A DNA stretch of 64,000 nucleotides from Bacillota bacterium (GCA_023410575.1 JAEYPP010000003.1:1-64000), one strand, 5' to 3'; positions 33,068 through 43,521 are shown, counted from the first letter of the stretch. Notes: generated by a model not told the origin, from the letters alone. Made by a program: numbers and translations.

Positions 33068-34030
33068 TTACTCCATGTTTAACAAAACAGTCAATTGATC
33101 ATAAAGACTATTCTTACCATTAGCTTTAAAAACAGCAGAAATGTAAGCTTGCCCATCCTCATTCTTACTGTATAATACAAGACAATCACCTGCATCTAAA
33201 GTACTACCCGTTTTTCCACCAAATACCGTTACTCCTAAAGGAGCTTCTCTCGTTCCAAGTAGAAACATATTAGTATTCTCAAAATTTTCTGTACGTTTTG
33301 TACCATCTGCGCTAATAATGTTCGCCTCATATGATTTTTGCTGGATTATTGTTAAGAACTCATCATACTTCAAACATTCTTTGAAAATAAGATACATGTC
33401 ATAAGCAGTTGTATAATGATTCGCATCGTGAAGTCCATGAGTATTTACAAAATGAGTATTTGTCGCACCAATCAATGCTGCTTCTTCATTCATTTTTTTT
33501 ACAAAGGCTTCCTCCGAATCAAACATATGCTCAGCAATGGCTATTGCTGCGTCGTTACCTGAATATACAAGAAGGCAATTAAGTAAAGTTTCAATCGTGA
33601 CAGTATCACCCTTTTTTAGATTGCATAGCTTCGCTCCATATACGGTGATTCCAGCGTTATCACTAGAAACAGTAGCAACATCATCTAAATTACCGTATTT
33701 TAGAGTCACTAATGCCGTTAAAAGTTTTGTTGTACTTGCAGGATATATTCTTTCATATACGTTATTTGCATATATTACATCTTGATTAGTATCATTAATC
33801 ATGAAAGCTGCTTTTGCAGTTATCTCACTATTTTCCATAGCATTCTCATCTTCCATGACAACTGCGAGATAATTTGATAAAAAATCAGCGCTTGAAGCGC
33901 TTAAAGAAGTATTAATTCCGGTACTGTTACTAACATCAGAACCGGAATAAGCCATTAATATATCAGATTGTTTCGAGCAGCCAGATAATAATAAAGATGA
34001 ACATAAGACACTTAATATAATCTTCTTCAA
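33068..34030 (-). CDS. dacA: D-alanyl-D-alanine carboxypeptidase lipoprotein
   Basis: 320 aa of the penicillin-binding protein 5 family. A lipobox LLSGC puts the lipid-modified cysteine at residue 18, so the enzyme is membrane-anchored outside the cell. The active site is complete: S99-TT-K102, S157-G-N159 and K273-T-G275. It removes the terminal D-alanine from peptidoglycan stem peptides. The PBP5 C-terminal beta domain is missing, and the chain ends soon after the KTG motif. It follows mgsA by 16 bases and thus closes the cell-shape operon. The exact dac paralogue name is an inference. Confidence 0.9.
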   Translation of the reverse strand: MKKIILSVLCSSLLLSGCSKQSDILMAYSGSDVSNSTGINTSLSASSADFLSNYLAVVMEDENAMENSEITAKAAFMINDTNQDVIYANNVYERIYPASTTKLLTALVTLKYGNLDDVATVSSDNAGITVYGAKLCNLKKGDTVTIETLLNCLLVYSGNDAAIAIAEHMFDSEEAFVKKMNEEAALIGATNTHFVNTHGLHDANHYTTAYDMYLIFKECLKYDEFLTIIQQKSYEANIISADGTKRTENFENTNMFLLGTREAPLGVTVFGGKTGSTLDAGDCLVLYSKNEDGQAYISAVFKANGKNSLYDQLTVLLNME

Positions 34031-34046
34031 TTTAAAACCACCCTTA

Positions 34047-34445
34047 TCAAGACTTAAATATTTCTCTCCAATCTAAATCACCACGATCGAGAGCTTTTAC
34101 TAATAATTCAGCAGTTGCTAAATTTGTTGCCAAAGGTATATTATGTGTATCACATAAATGAACAACTGTAATGATATCAGGTTCATGTGATTTTGGTGTC
34201 AACGGATCTCGTAAGAAGATAACCATGTCAATCTCATTATGTTCAATCTGAGCCCCCATCTGTTGCTCACCTCCAAGGTGTCCAGCAAGATATTTATGAA
34301 CATTAAGATTTGTTACCTCTTCAATTAGTCGACCTGTTGTACCAGTTGCATAAAGTTGATGTTTTGCCAAAATACCACGATACGCAATACAGAAGTTTTG
34401 CATTAGTTTTTTCTTTGCATCATGAGCAATCATCCCAATATTCAC
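34047..34445 (-). CDS. mgsA: Methylglyoxal synthase
   Basis: 132 aa, the family's normal length. Typical motifs are [23 protein letters not shown] for phosphate binding, GPLGGEQQ-like [28 protein letters not shown] with a catalytic aspartate, and [12 protein letters not shown]. It turns dihydroxyacetone phosphate into methylglyoxal when phosphate is scarce. A link with rodA in one operon is common in clostridia. Confidence 0.96.
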   Translation of the reverse strand: MNIGMIAHDAKKKLMQNFCIAYRGILAKHQLYATGTTGRLIEEVTNLNVHKYLAGHLGGEQQMGAQIEHNEIDMVIFLRDPLTPKSHEPDIITVVHLCDTHNIPLATNLATAELLVKALDRGDLDWREIFKS

Positions 34446-34504
34446 TGTACTACCTCCTCTTCATTATTTATAACAAATAAGACAATGTTTTGACTTATCT
34501 TGTT

Positions 34505-35656
34505 TTATAACGACAATTCTTCCTTTTTCGGAATCATTCTGTCGTTTTGTAAACTTACATTTAATAAAACGCCTACCATTATCATATTACCCATAAGAGC
34601 ACTTAATCCTGAACTAACAAATGGTAAAGGAATTCCCGTGTTTGGTAATAGTGAAGTTACAACCCCAATATTTACAAAAATCTGAAACATTACAAGAGAT
34701 CCAATCCCGGATGCAATCATCATTCCTAGAAAATCTTTCGCATGTTTTGCAATGCGAAATGCTTTATAAACAAATAGTGCTAATAAGAATATAACTACTA
34801 AACTTCCAATAAAACCAAAAGCCTCAGCAATTGCAGTAAAGATAAAGTCACTTTCTACAACAGGAACAAGACCTGAACGTAAGGATGCAGTATCATCTGA
34901 CAACAATTTACCAGTCATACCACCAGAGATTATTGCTTTTGCGGCATTCGATTGCTGATATGTTAAATCTGGATACAGATCCGGATAACGCATTGCGAGA
35001 ATTCGTCTCTGCTGATAGAAACTCAATAAAACCTGATACGGTTGTTGTACATACCAAAATAATGCTACGAATGATGGTATTGCGATTGCGATGGAAGGAA
35101 GTATTATCTTATAGCTTAAGCCTGCAACGAAAAGCATCGCGATGAATGTAGCAACCAATACAATTGATGTTGATAAATCTGTTTGGATAAAAATCAAACC
35201 TGCAGGCATTGCAATTAAGACTAGCGATAATAAAAGAATACTTAATTTATTAACCTGCCGGCGCATTAAGTCAAAGAATTTTGCAAAAAACAGTATCAGT
35301 ATAATTTTTGTAAACTCTGATGGCTGTAGTTCTTGACTAGTTCCAGGAATTAATATCCATCGCTTGGCATCATAATGAGCTTTACCTAGAGGAGAAAACT
35401 TTACAATTACAAGCAGTATAAGATTAATGATATATAACGGTATATAGAATTTACATATAAAGTGATAATCAATTAATGAGATAATGATAGCCATTGTAAT
35501 AAAAACTATATATCCTAATACCTGTTTTTCAAACTGTCTTTCATTAGCATCCTGGAGTTGTTGAATTAATATCATACCAATACTGCCTAGTATTATAATT
35601 ACTCCAAGTAATGAAACATTATAGTGCTTTAAATCGTAATTTTTAAGTTTAAACAT
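34505..35656 (-). CDS. rodA: RodA-type peptidoglycan glycosyltransferase (SEDS)
   Basis: 383 aa with about ten membrane segments. SEDS marks are KRWILIPGTSQELQPSEFTK, FIQTDLSTSIVL (the catalytic aspartate loop), and the C-terminal LPNTGIPLPFVSSGLSALM. RodA polymerises lipid II together with its partner PBP2, which is encoded in the same operon, under MreB guidance. FtsW and SpoVE are relatives; operon context favours RodA. Confidence 0.94.
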   Translation of the reverse strand: MFKLKNYDLKHYNVSLLGVIIILGSIGMILIQQLQDANERQFEKQVLGYIVFITMAIIISLIDYHFICKFYIPLYIINLILLVIVKFSPLGKAHYDAKRWILIPGTSQELQPSEFTKIILILFFAKFFDLMRRQVNKLSILLLSLVLIAMPAGLIFIQTDLSTSIVLVATFIAMLFVAGLSYKIILPSIAIAIPSFVALFWYVQQPYQVLLSFYQQRRILAMRYPDLYPDLTYQQSNAAKAIISGGMTGKLLSDDTASLRSGLVPVVESDFIFTAIAEAFGFIGSLVVIFLLALFVYKAFRIAKHAKDFLGMMIASGIGSLVMFQIFVNIGVVTSLLPNTGIPLPFVSSGLSALMGNMIMVGVLLNVSLQNDRMIPKKEELSL

Positions 35657-35668
35657 GAATCCTCTTCC

Positions 35669-35941
35669 TTACCTAGTGTGTCTTAGATCCTTTATTGGGA
35701 TATTAGCAAATAATGCTGGTACATTCCCATTATTTCCTTCTGACTCTGTTTGAGTAATCTTGATATCCAAACCTTCTTGATCAATAACAACATATTTTGA
35801 AATCACTGCAATAATATCATTCTTTATTTGTTCCATAATCTCTGGGGAACAACCTGCACGATCAGATACTAAAACAAGTTTTAATCGATCCTTTGCCACA
35901 TTGCCGGATGCTTTTTTTTTGAAAAAATCCATAAATGCCAT
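35669..35941 (-). CDS. minE: MinE, topological specificity factor
   Basis: 90 aa. The anti-MinCD region is seen as KDRLKLVLVSDRAGCSPEIM, followed by the C-terminal dimerisation strands (EGLDIKITQTES). MinE removes MinD from the membrane and drives its pole-to-pole oscillation. Having both minE and divIVA is a clostridial trait; Bacillus has only DivIVA. It is 15 bases from minD. Confidence 0.96.
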   Translation of the reverse strand: MAFMDFFKKKASGNVAKDRLKLVLVSDRAGCSPEIMEQIKNDIIAVISKYVVIDQEGLDIKITQTESEGNNGNVPALFANIPIKDLRHTR

Positions 35942-35956
35942 ACTGTTCTCCCCTCC

Positions 35957-36739
35957 TTAGTTTTTCTTAAATAATCTGCTGAAAAAGCCTTGCTTACCAT
36001 TAAGGTCAAGATATGGAACATCCTCTCCAATTATTCTATGGCAAATGTTCATATACGCTTTACCAGCTAATGAATCATTACCAACAAGAGGCTCGCCCTG
36101 ATTCGTTGAAATTACAATATTCTCATCATCAGGAACGATTCCTATCAAATCGATAGCTAAAATTTCTACTACATCTTCACTTGACATCATGTCCCCACGT
36201 TTTACCATATCCATGCGAAGACGGTTTACAATCAAATGGGTTTGCTTCATTTCATTCGCTTCAAGAAGACCGATAATGCGATCTGCATCTCTTACGGCAC
36301 TAACCTCAGGTGTAGTTACTACTAATGCTCTGTCAGCACCCGCAATTGCATTCTGAAATCCTTGTTCAATTCCTGCTGGACAGTCCATCAATATGTAATC
36401 AAATTCAGCTTTTAACTCTTCTGCTAATTTCTTCATCTGTTCTGGTGTTACAGATGCTTTATCTCTAGTTTGTGCGGATGGTAATAAATAAAGATTTGGA
36501 TAACGTTTATCCTTAATTAACGCTTGTTTAATTCTGCAATTTCCCTCAATAACATCTACCAGATTATAAACAATTCGATTTTCAAGACCCATTACTACAT
36601 CTAAGTTTCGAAGCCCTATATCTGTATCAATCAGTACTACTTTTTTATCAAGTTTTGCTAATCCTGTTCCAACGTTTGCCGTCGTAGTTGTTTTACCAAC
36701 ACCACCTTTACCAGATGTGATAACGATTACTTCTCCCAT
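35957..36739 (-). CDS. minD: MinD, septum-site ATPase
   Basis: 260 aa. Deviant Walker A SGKGGVGKTTTTANVG (residues ~9-24), LIDTDIGLRNLDVVMGLENR, and DCPAGIEQGF. The C-terminal FFSRLFKKN is the amphipathic membrane-binding helix. MinD carries MinC to the membrane to block FtsZ away from midcell. Confidence 0.97.
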   Translation of the reverse strand: MGEVIVITSGKGGVGKTTTTANVGTGLAKLDKKVVLIDTDIGLRNLDVVMGLENRIVYNLVDVIEGNCRIKQALIKDKRYPNLYLLPSAQTRDKASVTPEQMKKLAEELKAEFDYILMDCPAGIEQGFQNAIAGADRALVVTTPEVSAVRDADRIIGLLEANEMKQTHLIVNRLRMDMVKRGDMMSSEDVVEILAIDLIGIVPDDENIVISTNQGEPLVGNDSLAGKAYMNICHRIIGEDVPYLDLNGKQGFFSRLFKKN

Positions 36740-36822
36740 TACGTTTCCTCCAAACTTTTGTTATATACAAGATGAGAAAGCATTCTAACTCATTTTGTAA
36801 GAATTATTACACAAACCACTAA

Positions 36823-37488
36823 TTATAATCTTATATCATTTATAGTTTTTTTGTTAAGTGGTTCAATGTAAATATTTCCTTCCTCTAAGAAAGCAATCTT
36901 TGCTTCTTTTTGTTCTTCTTTGTCCGGATGATCAGGTGCTCTTGCTATTGTATCTGCAATTCTTATCTGACCTGGATTCATGTCTAGAGCTAAAACAAAT
37001 GAATTAGTATTCCCCGTTGCCCCAGCAAAAACGGTACCCTTTAAAGCTCCAAGGACAATTATATTGCCCTTGGAAACAATACTGGCTCCAGGATTTACAT
37101 CACCAATTACAATTACACTTGTTTCGGTCTCTAATATCTGTCCAGAACGTAGATTGCCTTTATAAAATTGTCCTGTTGTGTTGGACAACTCCATCAACTT
37201 ATCATCTAATGCCTTTTTAAATACTTTGTCCTTTTCTTCATCGAAGTCTACAATGCAAACAACATGCAAATCAGAATTTTCTGAGATAGTATTTAAAATT
37301 TCTCTTTGCTCTTCATCTGTTAATTTACGGCCCTCAAAACTAATTGCCATCTGAGCATTACCTAAAAACTTAGCAGATTCTTTGAATTTTTGAGCAATTT
37401 CTTGCTTTAGATCATCAAATCCAATCTTTGCATCAAGAACAACAACAATACCATGTTTGTTCCCTTTAATCATTACTGAGTTATTCAT
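36823..37488 (-). CDS. minC: MinC, septum inhibitor
   Basis: 221 aa with an N-terminal domain (~1-100) that disturbs FtsZ filaments and a C-terminal beta-helix (~105-215) with RSGQILETETSVIVIGDVNP and GASIVSKGNIIVLGALKGTV, the MinD-binding part. It is the first min gene after PBP2 in the operon. Confidence 0.95.
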   Translation of the reverse strand: MNNSVMIKGNKHGIVVVLDAKIGFDDLKQEIAQKFKESAKFLGNAQMAISFEGRKLTDEEQREILNTISENSDLHVVCIVDFDEEKDKVFKKALDDKLMELSNTTGQFYKGNLRSGQILETETSVIVIGDVNPGASIVSKGNIIVLGALKGTVFAGATGNTNSFVLALDMNPGQIRIADTIARAPDHPDKEEQKEAKIAFLEEGNIYIEPLNKKTINDIRL

Positions 37489-37510
37489 GCAAACACCCTC
37501 TATTCAAGTA

Positions 37511-40342
37511 TTAGTCAGAAACTGTAATATTGGTAGCAGTTCCTGCTGTCGCATTACCACTTAATAAATCTTCAGCAGCCTCACCATTGAAGTAATAACC
37601 TAATACTTCGCGTCCCATCTTTGCTGCATTTGCTGAGCTATATCCATTTGGGATGACACAAGTCATGCTAATCTCAGGATTCTCATAAGGTGCATAAGCA
37701 ACAAAAAGAGCATGGTTTGGATGATTCTTATCAACCTGAGCGGTACCTGTTTTACCTGCTACGGTCACACCTAATGTACCATACAATCGATCTAAGCTGT
37801 TTGCTGAAGAATTAACTACTAGATACATACCTCTTTGAACAGCATTCCATTCAGCGTCGGAAAATTGTGTGATTTCATTACGAATCGTGGCTTCATTATT
37901 ATAAACCAAATTACCATCAATATCATTTACTTTGTCTACCAAGGTATAATTAAAGCATGTACCGCGATTGGCTATTGTTGTAACATATCGAGATATTTGT
38001 ACTGGTGCAAAATTATGAAAGTAACCAATGGAAGTTCGAACTGCATCCTTATTGGATATCTGAGGCTTAGCTTCTTCGATTTCAACCCCAGAAACTTCAT
38101 CTAAACCGAACATTGATGCATACTTTTGTATTGTTGCAATACCATTAGCATCTCTGAACGTACCATCTGCACCTTTCATAAGTCGATATCCAATATCATA
38201 GAAAAAGTAGTTGCAAGAATGCTGTATAGCACCTGTAACATCTAATCTACCATGTCCACCGGCTTTCCAACAGGATGGAGAAGGAACTATTTCCTTAAAA
38301 GTAACATAATCCCTAATCTTTGTTCCAACATCAATTTTATTCTCACCTAGTCCAATCAAAGCAGATAACGGCTTAAATGTAGAACCTGTTGTGGTTTTTT
38401 GACTAGTTGGTCGATTCAATAATGGTGTAGCACTGTCATTTAGTAGTTTTTGATAATAATTCCAATCAATCTTATTCGCAAGATAGTTGTTATCATAAGA
38501 AGGATAAGTTACAAGTGCAAGTACATCTCCCGTCTTAACATCAGTGATAACAACAGAACCGCTACATGGCTCTAACGCTAACTGTCCTGGAGTAATCTCT
38601 AAATTAGTTAGTTTCTTAATCATAAAGTCATATGCAGATATTCTTCCACTTGATAGATTGGATATATCATTCTCATTATATTCTAACACATCTTGTTCGA
38701 ATAATAAAAGACAAATTTCTCTTCCTGATAAATTTCTTGAAAAAATTAATGTTCGATATACTTTCTTTTCAAACGAATCATTATCGACAAGGCTTGCCAT
38801 AACTTTTTCAACTAGAATATGATAAATTTCTTCTGTATCAAGATACGTTGTAATACCGAGTTGTTCTAAATCAATCCAGTTTTGTGTAATCGCATATTGA
38901 AGGTATTCACTCAAGCTTATTTTACTATTTTTGTAAGCTAAATACGTTGCATCATTTTTATCAACCAATGAACTTAGAATAGTCTTATCGTTGACTAAAT
39001 TAGCATAAACATACTCAAGATATTCTTGCATCTCTTCTCCAGCAGCAACATTAGTCACCTTATTGTTAACATCAAGTAAGGTTTTAAGTCTAGAAAATAT
39101 GGCAGCTCGTTTCTCAAGAAATCTTTGATAAACAGACCGTTCTAAATCCGTTGCATCAGGAGCACGAAATTGAGATAAATCAATAATATTATTGTTAATT
39201 AATGCATTATAAACTTCGTAGATTGGAATTTTAATTCCGGATGCTTTTTCACCTTTTGTTCCATAATCTAAACTTGGCACAATCTTAGAAATTAGTACTT
39301 CGGCTATGTTTTTCTCTAAAATATGATAAGTAGCAACTTGCAAATCTCGATCAATTGTTAAGTATACATCATTACCAACCTTAGGTTCTTTTGTGATGTT
39401 CACTGCAACTTCTCTATTGTTTTCATTCACAGTAACAGATTCTACCCCTTTAACTCCAGCGAGGTATTGTTCCATCTCTTTTTCAATTCCTATTTTACCA
39501 ACAACATCAGTTGAACTGTAGGTTTCATTCAATGTTTCTAACTCTTTTGAGTTGATTAAACCAGTGTAACCAATAATATGTGCAAAATAAACGCTATCAT
39601 TATAGACACGTGAAGTTTCTAATTTTACTTCAACCCCTGGTAATTCGGCTAAATTTTCTTTTACTGCAGCAACAGTACGAGTATCAATATTGGAAGCTAA
39701 TGTAAACTGAGTATATCTTGGAACTGTATTAAATAAGGTAAAACGGACAATCATAATTTTTAATGCTTCCTCTAGTGTGTAATCATCGCTGATTTGAAAC
39801 ATTACACCAACTTCCTTATTACCATAACGTAAGAAATCAAACACTTGCTGTGGCGTTGAATTCAATTGCTCTGTTGAAAGCTGGTTTACGTTTGATTTAC
39901 AATACGCTTCTTTTAAAAAACGTTTCAATGCAGTCCCTTCCACATTAAATACAAGTTGTCCATGTTGATCTAATTCAATACCAAAATTAAGCTCTAAAGG
40001 GTATCCATAACTTTCAAGTAGTTTAATTAACTTATGAATCATTGCGTTTTTTTCTTCATTCGTTGTTAATGATGCAGAATCACACATTACAACAGAATGA
40101 CTAGAAACATTATACGCTAACACCTTACCATTTCGATCCCTGATTAGCCCTCTTGTGCTTTTAATTGGCCTTTCTTCGACATTATAATACTCCTCTTGTG
40201 TACTATTAATCGAATTACTAACAATTTGCATCTGAAATAATCGATTTACTAAAATGCCAAACATTATGATAAATATAGTACCAAGTGGAATTAATCTGGA
40301 AGAGAATAATTTCTTTAGTCTATCAATAAAATCATCTAACAC
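37511..40342 (-). CDS. mrdA: Penicillin-binding protein 2 with large internal insertion
   Basis: 943 aa, about 300 more than E. coli PBP2. One membrane segment (~17-40), a class B dimerisation domain, then the transpeptidase with S654-T-F-K657, HSCNYFFYDIG and AGKTGTAQV. Between TIDRDLQ (~329-335) and SGSVVITDVKTGDVLAL (~594-610) lies a helix-rich insertion of about 250 residues, mainly charged, inside the catalytic part. It crosslinks the side wall with RodA. The start is GTG at 40342, overlapping the mreD stop as TAGTG, with GGAGG seven bases upstream. Confidence 0.93.
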   Translation of the reverse strand: MLDDFIDRLKKLFSSRLIPLGTIFIIMFGILVNRLFQMQIVSNSINSTQEEYYNVEERPIKSTRGLIRDRNGKVLAYNVSSHSVVMCDSASLTTNEEKNAMIHKLIKLLESYGYPLELNFGIELDQHGQLVFNVEGTALKRFLKEAYCKSNVNQLSTEQLNSTPQQVFDFLRYGNKEVGVMFQISDDYTLEEALKIMIVRFTLFNTVPRYTQFTLASNIDTRTVAAVKENLAELPGVEVKLETSRVYNDSVYFAHIIGYTGLINSKELETLNETYSSTDVVGKIGIEKEMEQYLAGVKGVESVTVNENNREVAVNITKEPKVGNDVYLTIDRDLQVATYHILEKNIAEVLISKIVPSLDYGTKGEKASGIKIPIYEVYNALINNNIIDLSQFRAPDATDLERSVYQRFLEKRAAIFSRLKTLLDVNNKVTNVAAGEEMQEYLEYVYANLVNDKTILSSLVDKNDATYLAYKNSKISLSEYLQYAITQNWIDLEQLGITTYLDTEEIYHILVEKVMASLVDNDSFEKKVYRTLIFSRNLSGREICLLLFEQDVLEYNENDISNLSSGRISAYDFMIKKLTNLEITPGQLALEPCSGSVVITDVKTGDVLALVTYPSYDNNYLANKIDWNYYQKLLNDSATPLLNRPTSQKTTTGSTFKPLSALIGLGENKIDVGTKIRDYVTFKEIVPSPSCWKAGGHGRLDVTGAIQHSCNYFFYDIGYRLMKGADGTFRDANGIATIQKYASMFGLDEVSGVEIEEAKPQISNKDAVRTSIGYFHNFAPVQISRYVTTIANRGTCFNYTLVDKVNDIDGNLVYNNEATIRNEITQFSDAEWNAVQRGMYLVVNSSANSLDRLYGTLGVTVAGKTGTAQVDKNHPNHALFVAYAPYENPEISMTCVIPNGYSSANAAKMGREVLGYYFNGEAAEDLLSGNATAGTATNITVSD

Positions 40343-40851
40343 TAAACTTCCTCCTTGTTGCTTATCCTTGCTAACTTTATATTGATAAAGTTAAACAACT
40401 TATAAAATATAATTCCCACCAATACCGTATAAATCACACTGGGAAGACCAATGCGAAACATATAATATCCGATGTTTAATCTTCCGCGCAATAAAAATTC
40501 GAATACATAGTAGAAAAAGCAATAAACAAACTCACTGATAGCAAGAAGAACCATCGGAATCGTAACATCCTCACGGTCATAAATTTTATTGCTATATCCA
40601 TTGAGATATCCAATTACCATGTACAAAATACCGTAAACTCCAATAACACTTCCAAACATACAATCTACTAATAAACCACAGATTAAACCAGTAAACATTC
40701 CAGAAAAAATACCACGGCTATAAGCATTGGCAACAATTAGGATGATCATGATATCAGGTACCACATTTGCTAATGCAAAATGAGGAAATACAGCACTCTG
40801 CAAAAGAAAGCATATGATTATTTCAATAAATGTAACGATAATTCGAATCAT
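40342..40851 (-). CDS. mreD: MreD rod-shape membrane protein
   Basis: 169 aa with about five membrane helices and the family's QSAVFPHFALANVVPDIMII and FSGMFTGLICGLLVDCMFG. MreD holds MreC and the elongation complex in the membrane. It overlaps the PBP2 start. Confidence 0.93.
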   Translation of the reverse strand: MIRIIVTFIEIIICFLLQSAVFPHFALANVVPDIMIILIVANAYSRGIFSGMFTGLICGLLVDCMFGSVIGVYGILYMVIGYLNGYSNKIYDREDVTIPMVLLAISEFVYCFFYYVFEFLLRGRLNIGYYMFRIGLPSVIYTVLVGIIFYKLFNFINIKLARISNKEEV

Positions 40852-40860
40852 AAGTAACCT

Positions 40861-41739
40861 CTACTTCGTCTGGTTATCCTCATCCAGACTTTCTAATTTT
40901 TCTTTTAATGTTGTTATAATAAGCACTTCTTCAAGATGCTGAAAATCAACAGCTGGTCGTAGATAAGCTTCTTTCATCAAATTACTAGAGTCCACCTTGA
41001 TATCACTTACATAGCCAATCAAAATACCTTGATGATACTTATCACTAATATGAGAGGTTACAATTTCGTAACCATCTTCAATCTCAGCGTTCATTGGAAT
41101 TGATTCTACACGAATCATACCACTGTCTAATAATTCAAGATCTCCTTTAACATCGCAGGTATCGGATGTCTTTAAAAACATTCCACTGACATAGCTAGAA
41201 TCATCAATAATGGAGCGTACCTTGGCATAATTCTTTCCTACCTCAGTAACAATACCAACTAATCCGTTACCAGCTAAAACATTATTATTTACCTGAATGC
41301 CATCATCTGCACCTTTATCAATGGTAAAGATACTATAGAAATTACTCGTATCTTTTGAAATCACTCGGGCTGCAACTTTTGGATAATCAGCATATTTTTG
41401 ATCAACTTTCAATAATACTCTAAGACCATCTAATTCATAGCGATCTAGGATATAGTTTTGGTTTTCCAAAGTCAGTGCCTCTATCTTGTCCTTAAGTTCC
41501 TCATTCTCTTCACGTAAATCTTTTATACTTGCCAGATTATCCAAACCATCTGAGATAAATAAGCCAACTGAATTAATTCCTTTTTGCATCGGGGTTATAA
41601 CATTTCCTACTGCAGTTTTCAAAGGGTTCATTAAGTTACTATACCGAAAAGAAACTAATATTAACAGTAAGCATACTGTAATGCATCCAGTTAGCACGTG
41701 TTTTGGCCGAATGGATATCTTCGGTGTTCTCCTTCTCAT
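40861..41739 (-). CDS. mreC: MreC rod-shape protein
   Basis: 292 aa. One N-terminal membrane helix (~14-28), a coiled coil (~60-105), and a beta-barrel outside domain with KGADDGIQVNNNVLAGNGLV and GIVTEVGKNYAKVRSIID, the MreC core. It bridges MreB inside with PBP2 outside. Nine bases separate it from mreB. Confidence 0.95.
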   Translation of the reverse strand: MRRRTPKISIRPKHVLTGCITVCLLLILVSFRYSNLMNPLKTAVGNVITPMQKGINSVGLFISDGLDNLASIKDLREENEELKDKIEALTLENQNYILDRYELDGLRVLLKVDQKYADYPKVAARVISKDTSNFYSIFTIDKGADDGIQVNNNVLAGNGLVGIVTEVGKNYAKVRSIIDDSSYVSGMFLKTSDTCDVKGDLELLDSGMIRVESIPMNAEIEDGYEIVTSHISDKYHQGILIGYVSDIKVDSSNLMKEAYLRPAVDFQHLEEVLIITTLKEKLESLDEDNQTK

Positions 41740-41748
41740 ATCAACTGA

Positions 41749-42774
41749 TTAACCTCCATAATAGGTTTGTTTTAATGTAAGTGCCAAGGAACTTAATTTA
41801 CTGTCTTCAATAATCTTACCTAAACCGTTTACAACAGTATTGGCAGGATCTTCACAGATGTTAATCTTAAGATCCGTATCATGAGACATCAATTGGTCTA
41901 AATACTTAATGTTAGACGAACCACCAGTAATATAGATACCAAGATCGATAATATCAGAAGAAATCTCTGGTGGAGTGCGCTCTAATATAATACGAATTGC
42001 ATCAATAATTGCTAACAAGTGCTCAGATATTGTCTCATAAACAAAAGTCGAACTAATTTCTCGCTCGATTGGTAATCCTGTTACAACATCACGGCCAAAT
42101 ACCTTAATTGTCATCTCTTCGCCTAATATTGCACATGCCAATTCTTTCTTAATTGTTTCTGCCGTTCGATTACCAATATACAAATTGTATTTTTTCTTTA
42201 CATTTAAAATAATGGACTCATCCAACTTGTTGCCACCAATTGGAATTAACTTGCTTAAGACAATACCACCAAGTGACAAAATAGATACCTCAGTCGTATC
42301 TGCACCAATATCCACAACCATGACACCTCTTGCATTCAATACGTTAAGACCTGCACCTAATGCATCCGCTATTGGCTTTTCAACAAGACGAACCTTTTTG
42401 GATTTCGCATTAGAATTCATCACCAAATCAAAAAATGCCCTCTTCTCAACCTCTGTAATATCAGTAGGGGCAGCTACTAAAAATTCTGCTCCTGTAAACT
42501 TTCCATGTTTTTTACTCAATTCATCAAATGCATAGTTTAGCAATGCCTGCATATGAGCAATATTAGCGATAACTCCATTTTTCACTGGATAGTCCACTTC
42601 AATATTGCTAGGTGCCTTTCCATACATATCGAATGCTTCATCCCCAATTGCTATAACACGATTACCATCCGCAATTGCTATGATATTCTTGGCATCTAGG
42701 ATAACTCCTTCATTCTTTTTGTATATCTTAATGGTACTTGTACCAAAATCAATGCCAAATAATTTTGAAGCCAT
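41749..42774 (-). CDS. mreB: MreB actin-like rod-shape protein
   Basis: 341 aa. Phosphate 1 loop GIDFGTSTIKIY, VVDIGADTTEVSILSLGGIV (phosphate 2), and YITGGSSNIKYL (adenosine motif) are all present. The usual LGTANT of phosphate 1 is altered to FGTSTI, closer to Mbl/MreBH-like variants or ParM. The operon (mreB-C-D-PBP2-min-rodA) fixes the role as scaffold of side-wall growth. Confidence 0.95.
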   Translation of the reverse strand: MASKLFGIDFGTSTIKIYKKNEGVILDAKNIIAIADGNRVIAIGDEAFDMYGKAPSNIEVDYPVKNGVIANIAHMQALLNYAFDELSKKHGKFTGAEFLVAAPTDITEVEKRAFFDLVMNSNAKSKKVRLVEKPIADALGAGLNVLNARGVMVVDIGADTTEVSILSLGGIVLSKLIPIGGNKLDESIILNVKKKYNLYIGNRTAETIKKELACAILGEEMTIKVFGRDVVTGLPIEREISSTFVYETISEHLLAIIDAIRIILERTPPEISSDIIDLGIYITGGSSNIKYLDQLMSHDTDLKINICEDPANTVVNGLGKIIEDSKLSSLALTLKQTYYGG

Positions 42775-42825
42775 AGTTTTTCTCCCTTCAGTTCATAAGT
42801 TAGTTCGTAATGGGAAATCCTTTGT

Positions 42826-43521
42826 TTAAAATAATCCCTGTTCTTTCAAGCTTATATATCGATTGTCACCAATAATGATATGATCTAACAATGTAATTCC
42901 AATAAAATTACCTGCTTCCTTCATTCGTTTTGTGACCATAAGGTCTTCCCTACTCGGAGTTGGATCTCCGCTTGGATGATTATGCAATAAAATAATATGG
43001 ACTGCTTCAAATTGTAAAGCAGCAAGATAGATTTCTCTCGGAGACATAATCGAGGCGTTCACTGTACCAATCGATATTATCTTATCACCGAGTAAACGAC
43101 TTTTGGTATCAAAAAAAAGTACTCTTGCTTGTTCCACTTTTAATACTCGCATTTCCTGCATATAATATCCAGCTACAGATTCCGGGCTCGCTAAACATAA
43201 CGAATCCGCTAGGTTAACCTTCACCATACGAGAACACAGCTCAACGACACTCAATAATTGTATTGCTTTCACTCGTCCAATCCCAGGAATACTCATCAGT
43301 TCTTGTTGTGACATATGTTGTAAGCCACATAAGCCAGATTTAGACTTACTGTAGTTTAGAATGCGAATTGCGACATCCGTTGAACGAATATTCGCTGTCC
43401 CAGAACGCACAATAATTGCAATTAATTCTGCGTCAGATAAGGCATGTGCCCCATACTTTTCACATTTTTCATAAGGTTGTTCAGATACCGGTAACTCTTT
43501 CATTGTAATAATATGATTCAT
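42826..43521 (-). CDS. radC: RadC/JAB-domain protein
   Basis: 231 aa. A helix-hairpin-helix (MSIPGIGRVKAIQLL at ~80-95) precedes an MPN/JAB domain with LLHNHPSGDPTPSRED, which holds the His-x-His...Asp zinc site. The name RadC is historic; a DNA repair role is doubted. The gene directly before mreB is a conserved Firmicute arrangement. Confidence 0.95.
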   Translation of the reverse strand: MNHIITMKELPVSEQPYEKCEKYGAHALSDAELIAIIVRSGTANIRSTDVAIRILNYSKSKSGLCGLQHMSQQELMSIPGIGRVKAIQLLSVVELCSRMVKVNLADSLCLASPESVAGYYMQEMRVLKVEQARVLFFDTKSRLLGDKIISIGTVNASIMSPREIYLAALQFEAVHIILLHNHPSGDPTPSREDLMVTKRMKEAGNFIGITLLDHIIIGDNRYISLKEQGLF

